DNA of 8,126 nt from an uncultured Olegusella sp. (GTDB taxonomy: Bacteria > Actinomycetota > Coriobacteriia > Coriobacteriales > Atopobiaceae): NCBI RefSeq assembly GCF_947253395.1, contig NZ_CAMXYY010000064.1:1-8126 (forward strand). Direction: 5' to 3'. A program made the position numbers and the translations under genes. Below, piece after piece: positions 1 to 5,470 of this stretch. Under the pieces are notes generated by a model that had not been told where the DNA came from, made no database searches, and saw only the letters and a list, made by a program, of their open reading frames with translations. Positions within the stretch are counted from its first letter, which is position 1; every line of letters starts with the position of its first letter.

Positions 1-299
1 AGATGGAAACGCATCTTGGTGAGCGTAGTATTTTGCCTTTAGGTGCTCAGAGTTGTGGGGCGCTTTTTGTAGAACCACGTGCTGCGTCGGTGAATGAATT
101 GGTGAGACGTTGTGGTTTGCGCGGAGCTCGTGAAGGTGGCGCACAATTGCATCCTAGCCAAGCAAATTATGTGGTCAATCGTGGCGGAGCCTGCGCAGCC
201 GATGTACTTGCCTTGATGAATCGTGTACATAGTGAAGTCCTGGCATATAGTTCCGTTGATTTACATTCCGAGCTTAAGCTCCTCGGTTTTGAGATATAG
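1..299 (+). CDS. murB: UDP-N-acetylenolpyruvoylglucosamine reductase (MurB), C-terminal part
   Basis: This is the 3' end of a gene whose beginning lies outside the window. The methionine at base 3 is probably internal, because MurB proteins are about 300 residues and only 98 are visible. MurB reduces UDP-GlcNAc-enolpyruvate to UDP-MurNAc with NADPH and FAD in the cytoplasm, the second committed step of peptidoglycan precursor synthesis. The visible part matches the MurB C-terminal domain: a glycine-turn segment CGALFVEP (residues 18-25), then GLRGAREGGAQ, the ANYVVN stretch and GGACAADVLAL, ending in SELKLLG. The Glu of SEL (residue 90) aligns with the conserved C-terminal catalytic glutamate. 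The family normally has GS-x-F at the turn with a catalytic Ser; here the aligned residue appears to be Ala20. ftsQ starts 11 bases downstream, so the two are probably co-transcribed. Confidence 0.88.
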   Translation, partial: METHLGERSILPLGAQSCGALFVEPRAASVNELVRRCGLRGAREGGAQLHPSQANYVVNRGGACAADVLALMNRVHSEVLAYSSVDLHSELKLLGFEI

Positions 300-310
300 G
301 AAAGTCACGT

Positions 311-1600
311 ATGGCTCAAGACAACGCACCCAAAAAGCCAACTCCTCGTAAGCCTACCCCACGGAGCAAAGCTTCTGTGACTGGGGGTAGCAAGAAGAGC
401 ACGCCTAAGCTTTCAGCAGCTGCGAGCAGTGCAGGTTCACGTTTACCTAAAATAGGCAAACGTTCTGTTCAAACAGGACGTCTGCAAACCCCCGTCCCAG
501 CAGCTTCGGCGACTCCTAAAAAGAAGCAAATCTTTGCTGCGCCATCTCCCGCTGCACGCCGCAGCCAGCGTCAGTCAACAACACCGTCTGATGAGGGTGC
601 GCGGCATACCCCAACTCTCAAGAGCATCGCAATTGCGGTCATTGTATTGGCTACACTTGCTGTTATTGGAGTTATTGCGCTTACTGCTCTTTCATATACA
701 AGCGTCTTTACTATTAACAATGTGGTGGCGACCTCTAGTGAGCATGTCTCGGATAGCAGTATTGTGCGTCTTGCTCAAGTAGAAGAGGGAGCAACGCTGC
801 TCAATTTTGACGCTGACAAAATTGAGGAAAACATCAAGCGTAATCCCTGGGTTGCTGAGGTACATCTATCACGTGTCTTTCCTTCAACCCTCAAAATTAC
901 GGTGACCGAGCATAAGGTAAGGGCTTTGGTCATTATGAATGGCAGTGAGGTTGTGTGGTGTTTGGGTGATGGCGGCGTATGGTTAGAACCTATCTCGGTC
1001 AAAGCCGAAAGCGGCGAAAGTTTCAAAGCTGCCGTACTTAAAAAAGCTCAGAGTATGGGGGCCCTGCTTATTGCAGACTCACCGGCAAAACTCAATCCGC
1101 ATGCTGGCTCTCAGGCCACAGCCGAGAGTTTGCAAGCTGCTATCAAGTTTGATGAAGGCTTTACCGAAGAGCTTACAAAGCAGATCTTGAGTTATTCTGC
1201 ACCGTCTGCCGCGAGTGTGAGCTGTACGCTCAAGTCAGGTGTTACCGTTTCTTTGGGTAAAGCAACAGATATTACTGCCAAAGAATCAGTTATCTTGGCT
1301 TTGCTCAAAAAGTATCCAGGCAAGATTACCTATATCAACGTTCGTGTAGCAAGCAATCCGTCATACCGCATGATTGACTCGGATAATGTCCAAGAGGGAA
1401 CGGGAGCCCTAGGTGAAGGTGCCAGCGCGGATGATTCTGTCATTGCAGCAAATGCCAGCGAATCAAAGACCCAGGGTGATGCGGGCTCTGATGGTGGTAG
1501 TAGTGCTGTGTCTGATGAGAGTGGCCAGAGCCCTGAAGACGACAATGAAAACCCTCAAGTAGATTCAAGTTCTCCAGATGAGTCAAACTCTGAAGCCTAA
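311..1600 (+). CDS. ftsQ: Cell division protein FtsQ/DivIB with long charged tails
   Basis: FtsQ is a bitopic membrane protein of the divisome that links the FtsZ ring to FtsL/FtsB and to septal peptidoglycan synthesis. The 429-residue product has a long Lys/Arg/Pro/Ser-rich cytoplasmic tail (1-103) with a repeated KPTPR motif. One transmembrane helix follows (about 104-128), then a POTRA-like domain (about 131-200; NPWVAEVHLSRVFPSTLKITVTEH is typical but spans 177-200) and a beta domain to about 352 ending in INVRVASNPSYR. An acidic Ser/Asp/Glu/Gly-rich tail (about 355-429) closes it. It is longer than the usual 250-330 residues because of the two low-complexity tails. The ATG at 311 has a purine-rich GGAAAG site 6 bases upstream. 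It sits in the usual murB-ftsQ-ftsZ order, and no ftsA follows, as expected for Actinobacteria. The product is near certain from topology, domain order and location. Confidence 0.9.
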   Translation: MAQDNAPKKPTPRKPTPRSKASVTGGSKKSTPKLSAAASSAGSRLPKIGKRSVQTGRLQTPVPAASATPKKKQIFAAPSPAARRSQRQSTTPSDEGARHTPTLKSIAIAVIVLATLAVIGVIALTALSYTSVFTINNVVATSSEHVSDSSIVRLAQVEEGATLLNFDADKIEENIKRNPWVAEVHLSRVFPSTLKITVTEHKVRALVIMNGSEVVWCLGDGGVWLEPISVKAESGESFKAAVLKKAQSMGALLIADSPAKLNPHAGSQATAESLQAAIKFDEGFTEELTKQILSYSAPSAASVSCTLKSGVTVSLGKATDITAKESVILALLKKYPGKITYINVRVASNPSYRMIDSDNVQEGTGALGEGASADDSVIAANASESKTQGDAGSDGGSSAVSDESGQSPEDDNENPQVDSSSPDESNSEA

Positions 1601-1621
1601 AGTATCTACCTTGAGACTTTT
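1601..1621 (+). terminator. Weak terminator-like hairpin after ftsQ
   Basis: Immediately after the ftsQ stop, bases 1601-1606 can pair with 1613-1618 (AGTATC with GAGACT, one A/G mismatch, 6-base loop), followed by a short T run to 1621. The pairing is weak, so at most partial termination is expected. The right half is part of a 13-base sequence that recurs after divIVA, where the stem is perfect. Confidence 0.25.
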
Positions 1622-1652
1622 AGCACAGTTGCAACTAAAGGATTAAAAAAAC

Positions 1653-1708
1653 GCAGGAAAACGCAGGGTAAGACTAGATAAATGAGCAAGTAAGCTGCTT
1701 TTTCCTGC
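1653..1708 (+). repeat. Interrupted inverted repeat in ftsQ-ftsZ spacer (dyad 1)
   Basis: Bases 1653-1666 and 1695-1708 are inverted repeats. GCAGGAAAA pairs with TTTTCCTGC (9 bp), then a single C/T mismatch, then GCAG with CTGC (4 bp), enclosing a 28-base loop. The left arm overlaps a short direct repeat, AACGCAGG at 1650-1657 and again at 1660-1667, so the two arrangements share bases. No T run follows the right arm, so this is not a standard intrinsic terminator. It could be a protein-binding dyad or an RNA fold; the sequence alone does not say which. Confidence 0.55.
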
Positions 1709-1734
1709 AATTTCCACAATTCAAAAAATTTTGC

Positions 1735-1766
1735 TTGACGTGCCACCGCACATGTGCAAATATAAC
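1735..1766 (+). promoter_or_regulatory. Possible ftsZ promoter region with internal palindrome
   Basis: TTGACG at 1735-1740 resembles a -35 box and TATAAC at 1761-1766 resembles a -10 box (five of six consensus bases). The spacer between them is 20 bases, longer than the usual 16-19, so the pairing of these two boxes is doubtful and one box may be fortuitous. A perfect 10-bp palindrome, GCACATGTGC (1748-1757), lies between them in an operator-like position. A promoter here is expected because ftsZ is separated from ftsQ by 378 bases. Confidence 0.35.
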
Positions 1767-1833
1767 GCGCTTTAGAACAAACATAGAGGTCAACTTGAGG
1801 TTTAGTGTTTCTCGAGGTTTTCTAAAGCGCGTT
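1764..1833 (+). repeat. Perfect 14-bp inverted repeat upstream of ftsZ (dyad 2)
   Basis: AACGCGCTTTAGAA at 1764-1777 is exactly inverted as TTCTAAAGCGCGTT at 1820-1833, with a 42-base intervening sequence. Within the loop, AAACA (1779-1783) can pair with TGTTT (1806-1810). The left arm begins inside the candidate -10 box and the right arm overlaps the next dyad by two bases. It would form a long hairpin in any transcript that starts upstream or reads through from ftsQ. Confidence 0.7.
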
Positions 1834-1871
1834 CTGCCGCGTAAGCGGCGATGCACGGAGGCGCGGCAGAA
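1832..1871 (+). promoter_or_regulatory. ftsZ leader dyad with two mutually exclusive pairings (dyad 3)
   Basis: TTCTGCCGCG (1832-1841) is perfectly inverted as CGCGGCAGAA (1862-1871), a 10-bp stem. The same left arm contains GCCGC (1836-1840), which can instead pair with GCGGC at 1845-1849 across a GTAA loop, a GNRA-type tetraloop in RNA. The short hairpin and the long stem cannot form together. The element lies about 95 bases upstream of the ftsZ ribosome binding site. Whether it acts as a switch is inference. Confidence 0.45.
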
Positions 1872-1965
1872 AGAAGTGTTACATGGCAAAAAACAGGAAT
1901 GTACGTAAACGCAACACACACGCACTACAGGCGCAGACGCACCAAAGAGTCGTACAACAAGCAAC

Positions 1966-1972
1966 AGGAGGT
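1966..1972 (+). promoter_or_regulatory. Strong ribosome binding site fixing the ftsZ start
   Basis: AGGAGGT lies 6 bases before the ATG at 1979, a near-perfect match to the anti-Shine-Dalgarno sequence. It is the best ribosome binding site in this spacer and favours ATG 1979 over the in-frame ATG at 1883, which has only a weak GAAAG-type site. Confidence 0.85.
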
Positions 1973-1978
1973 CCTACC

Positions 1979-3112
1979 ATGACGAACGACGATAACCTCA
2001 ACAATTACCTTGCAGTCATCAAGGTGGTTGGCGTCGGCGGCGGCGGCACGAACGCTGTCAACCGTATGATCGAAGAGGGAATTCGTGGTGTCGAGTTCGT
2101 GGCCATCAACACGGACGCACAGCAGCTTGCTATTTCCGATGCTGACATTAAAGTGCACATTGGAGCTGATTTGACCAAGGGCCTGGGTGCTGGTGCTCGC
2201 CCTGAGGTGGGTTCTGAGGCTGCTGAGGATTCTCATGATGAGATCAAGGCTGCACTTGCTGGCTCCGATATGGTCTTTATTACCGCTGGCGAGGGTGGCG
2301 GCACAGGCACGGGAGCCGCACCTGTTGTTGCCGATATTGCAAAAAATGATCTTGGCGCGCTGACCGTTGGCGTTGTAACGCGTCCCTTTACCTTTGAGGG
2401 TCGTAAGCGTTCTGCTAATGCCGTTGAGGGCATTGAGCGTCTCTCTGAGAATGTCGATACCCTCATCGTTATCCCCAACGATCGTCTCCTTGATCTTTCT
2501 GAGAAAAAGACCACGATGCTCGAGGCCTTCCACATGGCAGATGATGTCCTCTGCCAGGGCACCCAAGGTATTACCGACCTTATTACTGTTCCTGGTTTGA
2601 TTAACCTCGACTTTGCAGATGTCACCACCATCATGAAGGGTGCTGGCACCGCAATGATGGGTATCGGTACTGCTTCTGGTGACAATCGTGCAGTCGATGC
2701 TGCCGAAGAAGCCATTTCCAGCCGCCTGCTTGAGAGCTCTATTGATGGCGCAACGCGTGTTCTGCTTTCCATTGCTGGCAACAAGGACTTGGGTATCCAA
2801 GAGATTAACGATGCTGCAGACGTTGTCGCTAAAAATGTTGACCCTGAGGCCAACATCATCTTTGGCACCGTCGTTGATGAGAGTCTTGGCGATCAGGTTC
2901 GCGTGACCGTTATCGCTACCGGTTTTGATGGCGGTAATGTCCAAGAAAAGCTGCCCGAGATAAATGTTGACCGTAGGCCTTCTCGCCCCAGCCGTCCTGC
3001 TGTTTCTAGCTCTCGCAGCACTCAGACCACTACCCGCACCTCCACTCCTCAGCCGTCGGGCAATGACAAGGCTTTTGACATTCCCGACTTCCTCAGGAAT
3101 AGCCGCATCTAG
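1979..3112 (+). CDS. ftsZ: Cell division GTPase FtsZ
   Basis: FtsZ is the tubulin homologue that polymerises into the cytoplasmic Z ring and recruits the divisome. The 377-residue protein shows the N-terminal nucleotide-binding GVGGGGTNAVNRM (18-30), the tubulin signature GGGTGTG (106-112) and the T7 synergy loop NLDFADV (209-215), whose Asp residues complete the neighbouring subunit's GTPase site. A C-terminal domain runs to about 318. A Ser/Thr/Arg/Pro linker (about 330-362) leads to the C-terminal peptide DIPDFLRN (367-374), which binds SepF and other partners. The length is normal for the family. The start at 1979 is chosen because of its AGGAGGT site. The frame stays open upstream to an ATG at 1883, giving a possible 32-residue basic extension whose composition does not look like FtsZ. 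pgeF starts one base after the stop, so translation is probably coupled. Confidence 0.98.
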   Translation: MTNDDNLNNYLAVIKVVGVGGGGTNAVNRMIEEGIRGVEFVAINTDAQQLAISDADIKVHIGADLTKGLGAGARPEVGSEAAEDSHDEIKAALAGSDMVFITAGEGGGTGTGAAPVVADIAKNDLGALTVGVVTRPFTFEGRKRSANAVEGIERLSENVDTLIVIPNDRLLDLSEKKTTMLEAFHMADDVLCQGTQGITDLITVPGLINLDFADVTTIMKGAGTAMMGIGTASGDNRAVDAAEEAISSRLLESSIDGATRVLLSIAGNKDLGIQEINDAADVVAKNVDPEANIIFGTVVDESLGDQVRVTVIATGFDGGNVQEKLPEINVDRRPSRPSRPAVSSSRSTQTTTRTSTPQPSGNDKAFDIPDFLRNSRI

Positions 3113-3113
3113 T

Positions 3114-3920
3114 ATGCAAGCGCCGACTCTTTCCCGTCACGAGTCGTATGGTGTGACCCTGCTTGGCGATTTTGCTCGTCCTGGCGGGGTCACACTTACC
3201 TTTACGGAACGCACGGGTGGCCGCTCGCAGTCTCCCTTTGCTTCTCTTAACTTGGGAGATGCCTGTGGCGATGAGCCAAAGGTGGTAGACGCTAATCGCA
3301 AGCTTGCTCTTGAGGCATTGGGCTGTGAAGACTATGCAGATAAACTCATCAATCCTCATCAGGTTCATGGTGACCATTTAGTTGTTTTGAGTGAGCAGAG
3401 TAACGAAGCTTGGTCAGCAGCTTGTGCCGAAGCGCGAGCTGGTGCTGATGGTGTCATCTGTACCGTCCCCAATGTGCCCGTTTTGCTTTGCTTTGCGGAC
3501 TGTGTACCTGTCATTCTTGCGTGCTCAGGTGGCTTTGCCGTCGTGCATTCTGGATGGCGAGGAAGTATCGCGCGCATCTCCCAAAAAGCGGTGTCGCTGC
3601 TGTGTGCACAGGCGGGCGTGTACCCCAGCGAAATCAATGCGTACGTGGGCCCACATATTGGGCGGATGGACTATGAGGTGTCTGCTGATTTGGCTCATCG
3701 ATTTATAGCTGAGTTTGGTGAGGCAGCAGCAGCTGACGGCTGCCATGTGGATTTGGGCTTTGCTGTTCGTGCGGCGTTGCTTGATGGGGGAGTTATCCCT
3801 GAACGCATCGTGAGTGTTGAGGAATCAACGGCGAGTACGACAGATCGTTTCTTTTCGTATCGCGCTGAGCACGGTCACTGTGGTCGTCATGGTGCCTTAG
3901 CGTTTATGGCGGCAAAATAG
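3114..3920 (+). CDS. pgeF: Peptidoglycan editing factor / YfiH-YlmD family purine nucleoside phosphorylase-like protein
   Basis: This is a member of the multicopper-oxidase-like YfiH/YlmD family (DUF152). In E. coli PgeF prevents wrong residues such as L-Ser entering the peptidoglycan stem; purified relatives have purine nucleoside phosphorylase/deaminase activity. The 268-residue product has the family zinc triad: His85 in HQVHG, Cys130 in FADCVPV and His145 in VVHSGWRG. GPHIG (179-183) and an FFSYR-x-HGHCGRHGA end are also present. The length is close to the usual 240-280. The reading frame extends upstream into ftsZ, but ATG 3114, one base after the ftsZ stop, gives an ordinary N-terminus. 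Its only ribosome site is AGGAA about 15 bases upstream, inside ftsZ, which suggests coupling to ftsZ termination. It is commonly found between ftsZ and yggS in Gram-positive dcw clusters. Confidence 0.92.
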   Translation: MQAPTLSRHESYGVTLLGDFARPGGVTLTFTERTGGRSQSPFASLNLGDACGDEPKVVDANRKLALEALGCEDYADKLINPHQVHGDHLVVLSEQSNEAWSAACAEARAGADGVICTVPNVPVLLCFADCVPVILACSGGFAVVHSGWRGSIARISQKAVSLLCAQAGVYPSEINAYVGPHIGRMDYEVSADLAHRFIAEFGEAAAADGCHVDLGFAVRAALLDGGVIPERIVSVEESTASTTDRFFSYRAEHGHCGRHGALAFMAAK

Positions 3921-3943
3921 TTTTCGTAGAGGAGGGAAGTGTT

Positions 3944-4696
3944 ATGAATCCGCTTATCGATCAGAGCTACCGTGCGTCTGAGGATTACGAAACCTTCCTC
4001 GCTGCACGTCGTGCTGAAATCTTAGAGCGTATCGAGGCAGCTGCTCGACGCGCTACGAGAGATGTTGCCGAGATTTCTGCTATTGCTGTCTCAAAAACGG
4101 TTGATGTACCTCAGCTTGTTTCGGCATATATGGCGGGCTATGAATGTTTTGGTGAAAACCGTCCACAAGAGCTGAGACGCAAAGTGGGCTTGCTCGCAGA
4201 GGTGCCAGGTTTGCCGCGTCAGCGTTTTCACATGATTGGCAACCTGCAAAAAAACAAAATCAATCAGGTGCTTGACTGTGATGTTGAGCTGGTGCATTCA
4301 ATATCGTCTCTTGAGCTGGCACGTGCGATTTCTAAGCGTGCACAGGTTCGAGACAAGCAGCTTGCGGTTTTGCTTGAAGTGAACGTATCTGGAGAGCAAT
4401 CCAAGTCGGGGGTGACAATGGTCGAGGCGCTGACTTGCGCCAATGAAATCGCAGCTCTGCCCAAGCTTTCACTTGAAGGCTTGATGACCATGGCACCGGC
4501 AGGAAATAGAGATGAGGCGCGGCGGACTTTCTCAGGCTTACGTGAGCTTCGCGATCAGCTACATAAGGTGACAGGACTGCCTTTAGAGATACTTTCTTGT
4601 GGTATGAGCGGTGATTTTGAGATTGCCGTAGAAGAAGGGGCGACCCTGTTGCGATTGGGTCGTGTGGTGTTTAGTCCCGAATTTCATTTGGAATAG
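3944..4696 (+). CDS. yggS: Pyridoxal-phosphate homeostasis protein, YggS/YlmE/PROSC family
   Basis: This is a cytoplasmic single-domain PLP-binding protein that buffers free pyridoxal phosphate; no enzymatic reaction is established for the family. The 250-residue product follows the alanine-racemase-like barrel pattern. The PLP lysine is Lys51 in AVSKT, followed by CFGENRPQE (68-76), FHMIGNLQKNK (95-105), EVNVSGEQSKSG (145-156) and GLMTMAP (179-185). The C-terminal phosphate-binding block is SCGMSGDFEIAVEEGATLLRLG (218-239, here with SCGMS where SMGMS is usual). The ATG at 3944 has an AGGAGGG site 7 bases upstream. It follows pgeF by 23 bases and precedes sepF, the common ylmD-ylmE-sepF order. 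The N-terminus is about 15 residues longer than the shortest relatives. Confidence 0.95.
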   Translation: MNPLIDQSYRASEDYETFLAARRAEILERIEAAARRATRDVAEISAIAVSKTVDVPQLVSAYMAGYECFGENRPQELRRKVGLLAEVPGLPRQRFHMIGNLQKNKINQVLDCDVELVHSISSLELARAISKRAQVRDKQLAVLLEVNVSGEQSKSGVTMVEALTCANEIAALPKLSLEGLMTMAPAGNRDEARRTFSGLRELRDQLHKVTGLPLEILSCGMSGDFEIAVEEGATLLRLGRVVFSPEFHLE

Positions 4697-4716
4697 CGGG
4701 GCAGAGTACGTACGAC

Positions 4717-4732
4717 CGTCTTGTTTAAGACG
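4717..4732 (+). other. Short hairpin in yggS-sepF spacer
   Basis: CGTCTT (4717-4722) and AAGACG (4727-4732) form a perfect 6-bp stem around GTTT. The palindrome GTACGTAC (4706-4713) lies just upstream. No T run follows, so a terminator is unlikely. It may be an RNA processing site or chance. Confidence 0.3.
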
Positions 4733-4751
4733 TGCTATATGAGTGAAATTT

Positions 4752-4763
4752 GCGGCTTGCCGC
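4752..4763 (+). promoter_or_regulatory. CTTG-loop hairpin just before the sepF ribosome binding site
   Basis: GCGG-CTTG-CCGC (4752-4763) would form a compact hairpin with a CUUG tetraloop, a known stable RNA loop. It ends 7 bases before the AAGGAG site (4771-4776) of sepF. It does not cover the site but could modulate or insulate initiation. Confidence 0.3.
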
Positions 4764-4782
4764 GTGGAAGAAGGAGTAGGCG

Positions 4783-5469
4783 ATGGGTTTTCTAGACAAT
4801 TTGAGGGATAGATTCCAGCAGAACCGTGGTGACGAATATTACGATGATCAGGATTACGATGATGGTTACTACGACGATGAGCCCGAAGAGAATAGCTCTG
4901 AGCACGTAGGTTTGCTTGGGAACTCCCGTCGTCCTGAGCCCGAGAGCGTCTCGGTTTATACGCGCTCTGGTCGTCCTGTTGCAGGAGGAGCCCCCGCTCA
5001 GACTGCACCAGGCTATGGCGACTATCGCAGCGAAGAGCGTAGCGCCGTGACACCTCGTCCCCGTCGTTCCTACGATGAGGACAGCTATGCTGCTCCTGCT
5101 AGCCGTGACTATGGCACGGATGCTAGTGCTGCCACGAGCAATGTGACTCCTGGCGATTTGGGTGGTAGGACTATTGCTCGTCCAAGCTCTAGCGTGCTTC
5201 CTCCCTATGTTCTCAAACCTGCAGCGTATGACGATGTTCAGATGGTTGTGCGTCGTGTCCGCACCAACCAGCCTGTTGTGCTGGTTTTCCGCAATACCAA
5301 CATTGAAGCTGCCAAGCGTATCTTGGACTTCTGCTTTGGTTTGGCCTGCGGTTTGGGTGGTGCCGTTCAGGAATTGGGCGACCGCATTTTTGTTGTCCTG
5401 CCTGCTGGTATTGAACTCTCTGATTCTGATATCGAGAAACTTGTCAACGATGGTGACTTGGTGAAGTAG
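4783..5469 (+). CDS. sepF: Cell division protein SepF
   Basis: SepF binds the FtsZ C-terminal peptide and anchors the Z ring to the membrane; in Actinobacteria it replaces FtsA in that role. The 228-residue protein has the expected N-terminal amphipathic membrane helix MGFLDNLRDRFQ (1-12). A long disordered linker follows (about 15-138), first Asp/Tyr/Glu-rich (17-36) and then Arg/Ser/Pro/Tyr-rich. The SepF core is at about 141-212, with YVLKPAAYDDVQMVV, QPVVLVF, AAKRILDFCFGLACGLGG and RIFVVLPAG. An acidic end closes it. It is longer than many SepF proteins (about 150-180) because of the linker. The ATG at 4783 has AAGGAG 6 bases upstream. proC starts one base after the stop. The neighbouring FtsZ carries the C-terminal peptide that SepF binds. 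Confidence 0.95.
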   Translation: MGFLDNLRDRFQQNRGDEYYDDQDYDDGYYDDEPEENSSEHVGLLGNSRRPEPESVSVYTRSGRPVAGGAPAQTAPGYGDYRSEERSAVTPRPRRSYDEDSYAAPASRDYGTDASAATSNVTPGDLGGRTIARPSSSVLPPYVLKPAAYDDVQMVVRRVRTNQPVVLVFRNTNIEAAKRILDFCFGLACGLGGAVQELGDRIFVVLPAGIELSDSDIEKLVNDGDLVK

Positions 5470-5470
5470 T

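Noticed and set aside
1653..1708. Dyad 1 as an intrinsic terminator of ftsQ
   Set aside because: The T run lies inside the right arm and not after it, and the loop is 28 bases, so it does not fit the usual terminator form.
1925..2944. Long minus-strand open frame of about 339 codons opposite ftsZ
   Set aside because: It is the mirror of a highly expressed, codon-biased gene on the + strand, has no recognisable protein features and no ribosome site. Treated as a shadow.
2964..3113. Upstream extension of the pgeF frame by 50 residues inside ftsZ
   Set aside because: The hydrophobic, Leu/Pro-rich extension is the out-of-frame reading of the FtsZ linker. ATG 3114 gives the normal family length.
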